Source of the DNA: Roseovarius tolerans
Lineage (GTDB): Bacteria > Pseudomonadota > Alphaproteobacteria > Rhodobacterales > Rhodobacteraceae
Direction of reading: 5' to 3'
Assembly (NCBI RefSeq): GCF_900109855.1
Contig: NZ_FOBO01000015.1
Coordinates: forward strand, 1-64,000
DNA length: 64,000 nucleotides
The notes beneath the pieces were generated by a model. The model saw nothing but the letters and a program-made list of their open reading frames with translations, had not been told where the DNA came from and made no database searches. The position numbers and the translations under genes are program-made. Below are positions 43,469 to 52,391 of the stretch, piece after piece; the first letter of the stretch is position 1, and every line of letters begins with the position of its first letter.

Positions 43469-44368
43469 CGGGGTAATGACCGGGGGCAGGCGCGGGCGCG
43501 GTTGCACCAGTGCAAGACCGAGGATCATCAGGCCAAGGGCGGCCCAGACATAGCCCGAATAGACCTCGGCCAGCAGCGCGACGGACCACAGCACGCCGAA
43601 CCCGGTCACCAGATACGAGACCTGCGCGGCAAACACCGATCCCGCGCGCCCCACCATCCAGACATAGCCCGAGTAGACCACCGCGTGCGCCAGCGCAGAG
43701 AGCACCAGCGCCCCCTCGGCCACGCCCCAGGGCGGGCGCGGGTCGATCCACTGCCCCGACAGGAGCGCCACCGGCAGCATCACCACGAGCCCGACCAGCG
43801 AAGCACCGGTAATGAGCTGGATCGGGTCGAGCCCTGCCGTGCCCCAGCGCGCGATCGCGTTGCCCTCGCAGGCATAGCAGAACGGGGCTATGAGGGCGAC
43901 GGGGATGATGGCGGCCATCGCCGGGTCCGGCAGGCTCGCCTCGGGCCCGATCAGCAGCACGATGCCCGCCATGCCGCAAACCAGCCCGCCGAGCCGGATC
44001 AGGCGAAAGATGTCGTTGCCCAGGGCAAGGGCCACCGGAAAGGCCATCATCGGCACCGTCGAGAGCAGGATCGCCAGCACCCCCGCTGGCAGGTGCTGGG
44101 CGGAGTAGTAGTAGGCCCAGCCCGGCAGGATCGTGCCCAGAGCCGCGACCATCAGGTAACGCCCCAGCGTGGCGCGCCCGAAGACCGGCCACCGGCCCCG
44201 CGCGATGCACACCGCGCCCAAGACCATCACCACGATTACCTTCTCCCAGAAGATCAGGCCGAAGGGCTGATGCCCGGTGCTGACCGCCAGCTTGCCCAGC
44301 GGCACCGACAGTCCCCAGCCCGCGCCCATCGCCACCAGAATGGCCGTCAGGCGCAACCGGTCCGCCAT
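43457..44368 (-). CDS. DMT-family transporter (EamA domains)
   Basis: This is a 303-residue membrane protein with ten predicted helices and two EamA repeats (MVAALGTILPGWAYYYSAQHLPAGVLAILLSTVPMMAFPVALAL is the first repeat end). The ATG at 44368 starts one base after the stop of the metallophosphoesterase gene. Substrate unknown. Confidence 0.85.
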   Translation of the reverse strand: MADRLRLTAILVAMGAGWGLSVPLGKLAVSTGHQPFGLIFWEKVIVVMVLGAVCIARGRWPVFGRATLGRYLMVAALGTILPGWAYYYSAQHLPAGVLAILLSTVPMMAFPVALALGNDIFRLIRLGGLVCGMAGIVLLIGPEASLPDPAMAAIIPVALIAPFCYACEGNAIARWGTAGLDPIQLITGASLVGLVVMLPVALLSGQWIDPRPPWGVAEGALVLSALAHAVVYSGYVWMVGRAGSVFAAQVSYLVTGFGVLWSVALLAEVYSGYVWAALGLMILGLALVQPRPRLPPVITPSAP

Positions 44369-44369
44369 C

Positions 44370-45182
44370 TCAGGGGGCCGATTGCGGAAGCCGCCCGCCC
44401 TGCCGCACCATCTCGATCCGCGTAGCGCGGCCGGTGGCGTCGTCGGTCTCGACATAGACGCCCGAGAGCGTGACCGCCCCCATGGCGGGGGTGAAGCGTT
44501 CGCGGCCCATACCGGTCACGAAGCGGCGCATCGGCTCGGCCTTGTCCATGCCGATGACCGAATTGTAATCGCCGCACATGCCCGCATCGCCCTGAAACCC
44601 GGTGCCGCCGGGCAGGATCTGGGTGTCGGCGGTGGGAATATGGGTGTGGGTGCCCACCACGAGGCTCGCGCGGCCATCGCAGAAATGCCCCATCGCCATC
44701 TTTTCGCTGGTCGCCTCGCAATGCACATCAACCAGCGCCGCCTGCACCGCGCCGCCCAGGGGGTGCGTGCGCAGGGTGGCGTCGATGGCCGAGAACGGAT
44801 CATCAAAAGCGCGGCGCATGAAGACGTTGCCCAGCACCTGCGCCACGAGGATCTTGCGCCCGCGCCCGTCGGTAAAGACACGGTGCCCGCGCCCCGGTGC
44901 CACCTTGGAATAGTTGAGCGGGCGAATGATGCGGCTGTCACGCTCGATCGCCTGCAGCATGTCCTTTTGATCGAACGCATGATCGCCGAGCGTCACGCAA
45001 TCGGCCCCGGCTTCGAACAGGCCCTTGGCATGCGCGCCCGTGAGGCCCATCCCGCCCGAGGCGTTCTCGCCATTGACCACCACGAAATCGAGCTTCCACG
45101 CCGCGCGCAGCCCGGGCAGTTTGTCCGCCACCGCCGCGCGCCCCGCGCGCCCCATCACATCACCGAGAAAGAGTATTTTCAT
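44370..45182 (-). CDS. YmdB-like metallophosphoesterase (TIGR00282)
   Basis: This 270-residue enzyme has the calcineurin-like motifs GDVMGRAGR, NGENASGG, GDHAFD and VGTHTHIPTAD. YmdB-type enzymes hydrolyse 2',3'-cyclic nucleotides. The ATG at 45182 gives the family start KILFLGD. It is followed by the DMT transporter gene. Confidence 0.92.
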   Translation of the reverse strand: MKILFLGDVMGRAGRAAVADKLPGLRAAWKLDFVVVNGENASGGMGLTGAHAKGLFEAGADCVTLGDHAFDQKDMLQAIERDSRIIRPLNYSKVAPGRGHRVFTDGRGRKILVAQVLGNVFMRRAFDDPFSAIDATLRTHPLGGAVQAALVDVHCEATSEKMAMGHFCDGRASLVVGTHTHIPTADTQILPGGTGFQGDAGMCGDYNSVIGMDKAEPMRRFVTGMGRERFTPAMGAVTLSGVYVETDDATGRATRIEMVRQGGRLPQSAP

Positions 45183-45260
45183 GGCATCCCTGTTAGGCGC
45201 AGGCGGGCCAAAGGGCAAGCGGATGCAAGGCCGCCCTGCGCTTCATCTTGCCGCAAATAC

Positions 45261-45731
45261 TCAAGTCCCGATGCGATACCGCGCCTTGTAGTCGACCGCG
45301 AAATTCACCGACCGTGCGATAAAGCAATAGTCATGCACCCGCGCATGCAGCGCATCGGCCTGTTTGAGGTCGCTGCCCGGGGCCACGGTGATCCGGGGCC
45401 GCAGGGTGGCGCGCAGGAAGCGGCTTGCGCCCTGCGGATCGGTCTCGCCCACCGCCAGAGGGTCATCCTCGTAACCCGTCACCACGATCCCTGCATCGCT
45501 CGCCAGATGCAGGAACCACAGCATGTGACAGGCCGACAGCGCGGCGATCAGCATGTCCTCGGGATTGTGCAGCGCCGGGTCGCCGCCCAGGAGCGGATCA
45601 TTCGAGCAGTGAATCACCGGCTTGCCCGGTGTCTCGACGTTCCACGTCCGGGCATAGCCCTTGTAGTGCCGCGTCCCCTCGCCCCGGTTGCCGGTCCAGA
45701 CGACACGGGCACTATGATCATGTTCGGCCAT
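45261..45731 (-). CDS. OsmC family peroxiredoxin-like protein
   Basis: This 156-residue protein belongs to the OsmC/Ohr superfamily. The first cysteine-containing segment lies near SNDPLLGGDPALHNPEDMLIAALSACHMLWF and the second near HDYCFIARSVNFAVDY. OsmC proteins reduce organic hydroperoxides. The ATG at 45731 follows GGAGTGGGG; the ATG at 45740 is alternative. Confidence 0.9.
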   Translation of the reverse strand: MAEHDHSARVVWTGNRGEGTRHYKGYARTWNVETPGKPVIHCSNDPLLGGDPALHNPEDMLIAALSACHMLWFLHLASDAGIVVTGYEDDPLAVGETDPQGASRFLRATLRPRITVAPGSDLKQADALHARVHDYCFIARSVNFAVDYKARYRIGT

Positions 45732-45746
45732 CGGCCCCACTCCTGT

Positions 45747-46307
45747 TCAGAACGCGATCACCTCGGTTTCCGTCACCAACATGTCGAGCGGCTGATCGGT
45801 CGGCTCCAGCGGCAGCGTCTCGGCCTCCTGCGCGGCATAGGCGAACCCGATGGCCAGTGTCGGGCGGCGGTTGCGTAAAAGCTCCAGCGTGCGGTCATAG
45901 AAGCCACCGCCATAGCCGAGCCGCCCGCCCGCGCGGTCGAACGCCACCAGCGGCACGATCAGGATTTCCGGTTCGATGAAGCGGTCCACCTCGGGCACCA
46001 TAGCGCCAAACGGCCCCTCGCGCAGCGCGCAGCCCGGCTCCCACAGCGAAAAGTCGAGCGGCAGGCCCGCGCCTGCGATCACCGGCACGGCAACAGGGCC
46101 ATGTGCGGCGGCCTCGGCCATTGCGGGCAGGGGGTCGATCTCGGAGCGGATTGGCATGTAGGCCGCGAGGGGCACGCCGCGATAGCCCGCCAGAACGCCC
46201 GAGAGCAGGCCCGCGCCTGCCCCGGGATCGGCCCGGTGCGCCGCCGCCCGCCGGGCAAAGGCGGCCTTGCGCGCCGCCGCCTTGATCTCTGCCAAATCGG
46301 TCATCAT
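45747..46307 (-). CDS. 5-formyltetrahydrofolate cyclo-ligase
   Basis: This is a 186-residue enzyme that converts 5-formyl-THF to 5,10-methenyl-THF with ATP. The family motif RLGYGGGFYDRTL is intact, as is the N-terminal K-x-R-lysine-rich helix. In many bacteria the gene neighbours 6S RNA, but I found no 6S RNA here. It follows mgtE with a 4-bp gap. Confidence 0.92.
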   Translation of the reverse strand: MMTDLAEIKAAARKAAFARRAAAHRADPGAGAGLLSGVLAGYRGVPLAAYMPIRSEIDPLPAMAEAAAHGPVAVPVIAGAGLPLDFSLWEPGCALREGPFGAMVPEVDRFIEPEILIVPLVAFDRAGGRLGYGGGFYDRTLELLRNRRPTLAIGFAYAAQEAETLPLEPTDQPLDMLVTETEVIAF

Positions 46308-46311
46308 TCAC

Positions 46312-47697
46312 TCACAACAAAAACGCCGCCGCCAGCCCTAGAAAGGCGCAGAATCCGACCACATCCGTCACCGTGGTCACGAACGTGCCCGAGCCCAGCG
46401 CCGGGTCCACCCCCATGCGATCCATGACCACGGGAATGCCCGCCCCGGCAAACCCCGCAACGACCAGATTGATCACCATTGCGGCGGCGATCACGTATCC
46501 AAGGTCCGGCCCGCCAAACCAAATCACCCCGACGATGCCCATCGTGACGGCAAAGATCACGCCATTGATCAGCCCCACCAGCACCTCGCGTGTCAGCACC
46601 CGCCAGACGTTCGAGCCGGTCAAATCCTTGGTCGCGAGCGCCCGCACCGCCACGGTCAGCGACTGCGTCGCGGCATTGCCCCCCATCGAAGCGACGATCG
46701 GCATCAGCACCGCAAGTGCGACCAGCTGTGCAATCGCCGCCTCGAACTGCGCGATCACCAGCGAGGCGAGAATCGCGGTCAGCAGATTGACCGCCAGCCA
46801 CGGCACCCGCTGTTTCGACGTCGCGATCACGCTGTCGTTGAGCCCGCCCTCGCCGACACCGGCAAGGCGCATGATGTCTTCTTCATGCTCCTCGTCCAGA
46901 ACGATCATCGCGTCGTCGATGGTGATGACGCCGACGAGCCGACCCTCTTCATCCACGACCGGCGCGGAAATCAGGTGATACTGGTTGAACGCATAGGCCA
47001 CGTCGCCCTCGTATTGGGTGACGGGGATGACGTGAAACGTCTCTTCCACCATGTCCCTGAGCGGCACGTCGCGCCGCGCCGCCATGATCCGGCCCAGCGT
47101 CACATTGCCCACCGGATGCAGGCGCGGATCGACCAGGATGATGTGATAGAACTGCTCCGGCAGGTCCTCGGCATTGCGCATGAAGTCGATGACGTCGCCC
47201 ACGCTCCAATGCTCGGGGGCCATCACCACCTCGCGCTGCATCAACCGGCCTGCGGAATATTCCGGGTAGGTCAGCGATTGCTGAACCGCCAGACGGTCGC
47301 TGTCTTCCAGATACTCAAGGATTGCGTCCTGCTGCTTATCCTCGAGATCCTCGACCAGATCGACCACGTCGTCGGAATCGAGTTCGCGCACCGCCTCGGC
47401 CAGAACTTCGGGCGTCAGCAGGCCGATCACCTCTTCGCGAATCGACTCGTCGAGTTCCGACAGGATGTCGCCGTCGAATTCCCCGCCATAGAGCTTGATC
47501 AGCCGTCGCCGGTCATAGGCGTTGCTCTGTTCCAGAAGGTCGGCGATGTCGGCGGGGTGCAGCGGCTCCATCTCGGCCCAGAGCATCTCGCGGTCATCGG
47601 TATCAACGGCATACATGATGCGCGATACGGCCTGCTTGTTCAGCGGATAGCCGTCCTCGTCACGCTCGTGCTCCGTCTCCTGTTCCTGCTCTGCCAT
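46312..47697 (-). CDS. mgtE: MgtE family magnesium transporter
   Basis: This 461-residue channel has the N domain (helical), two CBS domains (about 145-270, HIILVDPRLHPVGNVTLGR and LISAPVVDEEGRLVGVITIDD) and a C-terminal membrane domain with five helices and the conserved pore motif (SMGGNAATQSLTVAVRALA). The regulator domain closes the pore when Mg2+ is high. Confidence 0.95.
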   Translation of the reverse strand: MAEQEQETEHERDEDGYPLNKQAVSRIMYAVDTDDREMLWAEMEPLHPADIADLLEQSNAYDRRRLIKLYGGEFDGDILSELDESIREEVIGLLTPEVLAEAVRELDSDDVVDLVEDLEDKQQDAILEYLEDSDRLAVQQSLTYPEYSAGRLMQREVVMAPEHWSVGDVIDFMRNAEDLPEQFYHIILVDPRLHPVGNVTLGRIMAARRDVPLRDMVEETFHVIPVTQYEGDVAYAFNQYHLISAPVVDEEGRLVGVITIDDAMIVLDEEHEEDIMRLAGVGEGGLNDSVIATSKQRVPWLAVNLLTAILASLVIAQFEAAIAQLVALAVLMPIVASMGGNAATQSLTVAVRALATKDLTGSNVWRVLTREVLVGLINGVIFAVTMGIVGVIWFGGPDLGYVIAAAMVINLVVAGFAGAGIPVVMDRMGVDPALGSGTFVTTVTDVVGFCAFLGLAAAFLL

Positions 47698-47843
47698 CTC
47701 GCCCTCCCGTCACGCCACCTTGGCGCAGGAGTACTCAAGCGCCGCGCGAAAAACAATGACATTGGGATGATTTACCCCGCCTTCTGCCGCGCGTATCGTA
47801 GCGCTGCACAGCCCGTCGCCAGACAGGCCCTCAGAGGTGCCCG

Positions 47844-49127
47844 ATGACCGACCAGACCCTAATTACCGGCCAGATCCTGGCCTTTGACCGGACGCCGTTT
47901 GATGGTGATCCGGCGCAATCCGCCCGCCTGCACGAGGCGTTGGTGATCGAGGGTGGTCATATCGCCGCCCTCGGCCCCGCATCAGAGTTGCGCGCCGCCT
48001 ATCCGCAGGCCCGGCATCGCGACATGGGCGCGCATCTGATCACTGCGGGCTTTGTCGACGCGCATGTCCACTATCCGCAGACCGCGATGATCGCCAGTTG
48101 GGGCAAGCGGCTGATCGACTGGCTCAATACCTATACCTTTCCAGAGGAAATGCGTTTTGCAGATCCCGCCTATGCCGCAGAGATCGCAGGGCGCTATCTC
48201 GACCTGGCGCTGGCGCATGGCACCACCACCACCGCCAGCTATTGCACCATCCACCCCGCCAGCGTGACCGCGTTTTTCGAGGCGGCGCAGGCGCGTGGGC
48301 TGCGCGCCGTGGCGGGCAAGACCTGCATGGATCGCAATGCCCCCGACGGCCTGCGCGACACGGCGCAATCGGCCTATGACGACTCGCGCGCTCTGCTGGA
48401 CCGCTGGCACGGTGTGGATCGGCTGTCCTACGCCATCACGCCGCGCTTTTCGCCCACCTCCTCGCCCGAGCAACTGGGTGCGTTGGGCCATCTCTGGGCG
48501 GAATACCCCGATTGCCTGATGCAGACCCATCTGAGCGAGCAGACCGACGAGATCGAGTGGGTTCAGGCGCTTTGCCCTGAGGCGCGCGATTATCTCGACA
48601 CCTACGAGGCGCACGGGCTGTTGGGCACGCGCGGGCTCTACGGCCATGCGATTCACCTCGCGCCGCGCGAGCGGGACCGGCTGCGCGAGGTGGGTGCGGC
48701 GCTGATCCACTGCCCCACCTCCAACACCTTCATCGGCTCGGGCCTCTTTGACATGGCCGCCCGTGTGGCCGAGGGGCAGCGCCTCGGGCTGGCCACAGAT
48801 ACCGGCGGCGGTTCGTCCTTTTCGATGCTGCGCACCATGGCGGCAGCCTATGAAATCGGGCAACTGACCGGCACGGCGCTGCATCCCGCGCAGCTTCTCT
48901 GGCTTGGCACCGCCGGGTCGGCGCAGGCGCTGCATATGGGCGATCTCATCGGCACGATCGCCCCGGGGATGGAGGCGGATCTGGTGGCGCTCGATCTCGC
49001 CTCAACCCCGGCCATCGCCCAACGCGCGGGGCGTGCGGAGGATATATGGGAGGCGCTCTTTCCGACGATCATGATGGGCGATGATCGCGCGGTCGCGCAG
49101 GTCTGGGTCGCGGGGCGCGCGGTCTGA
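47844..49127 (+). CDS. guaD: Guanine deaminase
   Basis: This 427-residue amidohydrolase converts guanine to xanthine. Zinc ligands and substrate motifs are HVHYPQTAM, HLSEQTDEIEW and TDTGGGSSFSM, in the guanine-deaminase order. It is divergent from mgtE and is near an 8-oxoguanine deaminase gene, so both point to purine use. Confidence 0.93.
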   Translation: MTDQTLITGQILAFDRTPFDGDPAQSARLHEALVIEGGHIAALGPASELRAAYPQARHRDMGAHLITAGFVDAHVHYPQTAMIASWGKRLIDWLNTYTFPEEMRFADPAYAAEIAGRYLDLALAHGTTTTASYCTIHPASVTAFFEAAQARGLRAVAGKTCMDRNAPDGLRDTAQSAYDDSRALLDRWHGVDRLSYAITPRFSPTSSPEQLGALGHLWAEYPDCLMQTHLSEQTDEIEWVQALCPEARDYLDTYEAHGLLGTRGLYGHAIHLAPRERDRLREVGAALIHCPTSNTFIGSGLFDMAARVAEGQRLGLATDTGGGSSFSMLRTMAAAYEIGQLTGTALHPAQLLWLGTAGSAQALHMGDLIGTIAPGMEADLVALDLASTPAIAQRAGRAEDIWEALFPTIMMGDDRAVAQVWVAGRAV

Positions 49128-49195
49128 TCCTGCGACAGGCAGACAATCGGGACCGCCGCCCTATCTCTTGCTGCGGACAGTGACAGGAGCCCGCA

Positions 49196-49438
49196 ATGAC
49201 CGACAGCACCCCCGCCCGCCATCTCGCCGACGCGGTTCAGGCCATCGACGCCCAGTTCGGCGAGGGCTACGCGCGCGACCATCCCGATCTGGTCGCCAGC
49301 CTTATCCAGAGCGCCACCATCGAGGCCGCGGTTGCCACCGGTTATGGTGCGCATCAGGAGGCGCTGGCCGCCGCGCACCGGATCAGCGCCGAGATGGGCG
49401 AGACGATCCTGAAACTCAAGCCGCGCATCTTCGGCTGA
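49196..49438 (+). CDS. Small hypothetical helical protein
   Basis: This protein has 80 residues, mostly helical (ARHLADAVQAIDAQFGEGYARDHPDLVASLIQS). AGGAG precedes the start. It is co-directional with guaD, 68 bp downstream, and ends two bases before the stop of the 8-oxoguanine deaminase gene. It is not recognised as a known family; possibly an alphaproteobacterial small conserved protein. Confidence 0.65.
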   Translation: MTDSTPARHLADAVQAIDAQFGEGYARDHPDLVASLIQSATIEAAVATGYGAHQEALAAAHRISAEMGETILKLKPRIFG

Positions 49439-49440
49439 GG

Positions 49441-50781
49441 CTACAGCCGTTCCGCCAAGCACCGCGCCAGACGGGTCTGCTGCGCGATCACCTGCGGCAG
49501 ATCGAGCGTGATGAGATGCCCGTCCCGCACCAGCTGACGGCCCTCGACGAAGAGGTCGCGCACCTTTTGCGGCCCCGCCAGCACCAGCGCGGCGGGGTCC
49601 CAACTGCCTGCACTCTCGATGCCACTGACATCCCATATCGCGATATCCGCGCGTTTTCCCGGCGCGATCCGGCCGCAATCCTCGCGCCCCAGAACCTCGG
49701 CACCGCCGCGCGTCGCGATCTCCAGCGCCTCGCGCGCGCTCATCGCGTCGGCCCCGCGCGACACCCGCTGCAACAGCATCGCCTGCCGCGCCTCGCCGAT
49801 CAGGTTGCCCGAATCGTTGCTGGCCGAGCCATCGACGCCCAACCCGACCCGAACACCGCGATCCCGCATCTCACGTACCGGTGCGATCCCCGATCCCAAC
49901 CGACAGTTGGAGCACGGACAATGGGCAATGCCGGTTCTTGTTTTTGCAAATAATTCAATCTCCTGGCCATCGAGCTTGACGCAATGCGCATGCCAGACAT
50001 CCGGGCCGGTCCAGCCCAGATCCTCGGCATACTGCCCCGGGCGGCAGCCGAACTTTTCCAGCGAATAGGCCACGTCTTCGGCATTTTCGGCCAGGTGGGT
50101 GTGCATCATAACCCCTTGATTGCGGGCGAGATTAGCAGATTCTCGCATCAGGTCACGGCTGACTGAGAAGGGCGAGCACGGGGCGACGCCCACCCGGCAC
50201 ATCGACCCATCTCTTGGGTCGTGAAAGCGATCTATCACGCGAATACAATCACTTATGATGTATTTCTCATCTTCCACCAGCGCGTCCGGCGGCAAGCCTC
50301 CGGCGCTTTCCCCGATGCTCATCGCGCCGCGGGTGGGGTGAAACCGCAGCCCCAGTTCAACCGCCGCCTCGATGGTATCGTCAAGCCGCGCGCCATTTGG
50401 AAAAAGGTAGAGGTGATCAGAGCTTAGCGAGCATCCTGAAAGTGCAAGTTCCGCCAGTCCGACCATCGCCGAGACGCGCATTTCCTCGGGTCCGAACCGT
50501 GCCCAGATCGGGTAGAGCGTCTGGAGCCAACCGAACAACAGCGCATCCTGCCCGCCCGGCACGGCCCGGGTCAGTGTCTGGTATAAATGGTGATGGGTGT
50601 TCACCAGCCCCGGCGTGACCACGCAACCGGTGGCCCGGATCACCTCGCCCGAGGTTTCCAGCCCATACCCGACCTGCGCGATCACGCCATCGCGGATCAG
50701 GATATCCGCGCCCTGCAGCTCTTGGCGTGCGTCATCCATGGTCAACAGATGATCCGCATCCTGAATCAGGTATTCTTTCAT
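49441..50781 (-). CDS. 8-oxoguanine deaminase (TrzN-type amidohydrolase)
   Basis: This is a 446-residue zinc amidohydrolase. The HxH motif lies in NTHHHLYQTLTRAVPGGQDALLFGWL. The later metal-ligand segments are HTHLAENAEDVAYS, WHAHCVKLD and GVDGSASNDSGN. The family deaminates 8-oxoguanine to urate. It may clear oxidised guanine together with guaD. Confidence 0.9.
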   Translation of the reverse strand: MKEYLIQDADHLLTMDDARQELQGADILIRDGVIAQVGYGLETSGEVIRATGCVVTPGLVNTHHHLYQTLTRAVPGGQDALLFGWLQTLYPIWARFGPEEMRVSAMVGLAELALSGCSLSSDHLYLFPNGARLDDTIEAAVELGLRFHPTRGAMSIGESAGGLPPDALVEDEKYIISDCIRVIDRFHDPRDGSMCRVGVAPCSPFSVSRDLMRESANLARNQGVMMHTHLAENAEDVAYSLEKFGCRPGQYAEDLGWTGPDVWHAHCVKLDGQEIELFAKTRTGIAHCPCSNCRLGSGIAPVREMRDRGVRVGLGVDGSASNDSGNLIGEARQAMLLQRVSRGADAMSAREALEIATRGGAEVLGREDCGRIAPGKRADIAIWDVSGIESAGSWDPAALVLAGPQKVRDLFVEGRQLVRDGHLITLDLPQVIAQQTRLARCLAERL

Positions 50782-50865
50782 GAAAACCTCTCCTTACGCG
50801 TGCGTCCTCACCCCCTCTGGACGCGAATGCACGGCGGAAAGGGGCCAGAACCGCGCAAGCAGTCG

Positions 50866-51657
50866 CTAGGCGATCCGTGACAGGACTTCAAGCGCCGCCG
50901 CGTGCTGTTCCTGCCCACCGGCCGCCACGGCGCGCCCGCCCGCATGCACGGGGCCACCCTGCCAGTCGGTCACGATCCCGCCCGCCGCCTCGATAACCGC
51001 GATCGGGGCTTGAATGTCATAGGCGGCCAGTCCCGCCTCGATCACGAGGTCGATCTGGCCAGCGGCGACGAGAGAATACGCATAACAGTCAAGTCCATAG
51101 CGGGTGAGCTTCACCTGGCGTGCCACCTCGGCAAAGGCGGCACCCTCGGCAGCGGCTCCAACCTCGGGAAAAGTCGTGAACAGGATCGACTCGGACAAGG
51201 GCCGATCCCCGATCACCCGCAAATCGCGCTGCCCCTGGGGCCCGCTCATCGCCGCATGCCCCAAGCCGCCCTCGAAGCGCTCACCGATATAGGGCTGATC
51301 AATGATACCATAAATGGGGCCGTTTTCATCCGCGACCGCAATCAGAACGCCCCATGTCGGCGACCCGGACAGAAAGGCCCGCGTCCCGTCAATCGGGTCG
51401 AGCACCCATGTCAGGCCGCTCGTGCCGTCCCGCGTGCCGTATTCCTCGCCCAGAATAGCATCCTCTGGCCGTAGTTGCGCCAACACGTCGCGCATCGCGC
51501 GCTCCGTCGCGCGGTCGCCTTCGGTCACGGGGTCGAACGCCCCGTCAGACAGCTTGTTATCCGCCGTCAGCCCGGCGCTGCGAAAAAACGGCAAAACCGC
51601 CTCACGTGCCGCATCTGCGACTGCGTGGGCGGTTTTCCTGAGCTCTTCGGTATTCAT
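50866..51657 (-). CDS. Inositol monophosphatase family (HisN-like histidinol phosphatase)
   Basis: This 263-residue phosphatase has the metal motifs GEEYG and WVLDPIDGTRAFLSG and the C-terminal YDIQAPIAVIEAAGG, all as in IMPase-fold histidinol-phosphate phosphatases (HisN). The ATG at 51657 follows GAGGG; a GTG at 51663 is alternative. Confidence 0.9.
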   Translation of the reverse strand: MNTEELRKTAHAVADAAREAVLPFFRSAGLTADNKLSDGAFDPVTEGDRATERAMRDVLAQLRPEDAILGEEYGTRDGTSGLTWVLDPIDGTRAFLSGSPTWGVLIAVADENGPIYGIIDQPYIGERFEGGLGHAAMSGPQGQRDLRVIGDRPLSESILFTTFPEVGAAAEGAAFAEVARQVKLTRYGLDCYAYSLVAAGQIDLVIEAGLAAYDIQAPIAVIEAAGGIVTDWQGGPVHAGGRAVAAGGQEQHAAALEVLSRIA

Positions 51658-51709
51658 GCCCACCCTCGATCAAACCTGAGGGAGGGCTTAGCGCGCGGGG
51701 CGCGGTGGC

Positions 51710-52078
51710 TCAAGCCACCTCGCTCAGCACGCGTGCCAGGTCGAACAGACGCCGGCGTTGATTTTCCGGAATCGCATAGTAGGAGCGCACCAGATCCAAG
51801 GCTTCCTTGTCCCCGATGATATCCACCGGGAGATTGCCCGGCTTTGTAACTTCTTCTTCTTTTCCAAGGCCTTCAAAGAAGAAGCTGATATCGACATCCA
51901 GCGCCTCGGCGATATCCCAAAGGCGCGACGCGCTGACGCGGTTGGCCCCTGTTTCATATTTCTGAATCTGCTGAAATTTGATTCCGACCGCTTCGGCCAA
52001 TTGTTGTTGTGTCATCCCGACAAGCCATCGACGATGACGAATGCGTTTTCCGACATGCACATCTACCGGGTGCGCCAT
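51710..52078 (-). CDS. XRE-family transcription regulator (SinR-like)
   Basis: This 122-residue protein has an HTH at about 10-65 (GKRIRHRRWLVGMTQQQLAEAVGIKFQQIQKYETGANRVSASRLWDIAEAL) and a helical C-terminal segment. Such regulators are frequent in Rhodobacteraceae; targets are unknown. An inverted repeat TTATCG-CTAGC-CGATAA lies 124 bp upstream. Confidence 0.88.
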   Translation of the reverse strand: MAHPVDVHVGKRIRHRRWLVGMTQQQLAEAVGIKFQQIQKYETGANRVSASRLWDIAEALDVDISFFFEGLGKEEEVTKPGNLPVDIIGDKEALDLVRSYYAIPENQRRRLFDLARVLSEVA

Positions 52079-52391
52079 TCCATATTCCTCTCACTTAACT
52101 ATCTTTGGGACTCCAAGGGTGGGCTTACCATCCTCAACCACACGCCACGCATCCCAGCAGCGCATTTCGCAAAGTAGCAACTTGGCCTTGAAACACAAGA
52201 ATTATCGCTAGCCGATAACGTGCCATGTACTTAAGACACTCAATCTAAGCGGGCGACTACCCCTTTTGGATAGGCTCTGCAGGGCCCACCGATCGGTGAC
52301 CACGCCGCATGGCGGACGCCAGGGGCGAATCGAATTGCAGTTCGCTGCCTGCCCGCGCTAGCATTTGCGCGACACCAACGGCAGGATTTCC
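52079..52391. other. Divergent regulatory region between the XRE and quinone oxidoreductase genes
   Basis: These 313 bp have two palindromes: TTATCG-CTAGC-CGATAA at 52202-52218 and the perfect 12-mer CACCGATCGGTG at 52287-52298. No gene is credible. They may be operator sites for the XRE regulator or another protein. Confidence 0.45.

Noticed and set aside
46308..46311. 6S RNA next to the 5-FTHF cycloligase gene
   Set aside because: Only 4 bp separate it from mgtE and no structured RNA fits.
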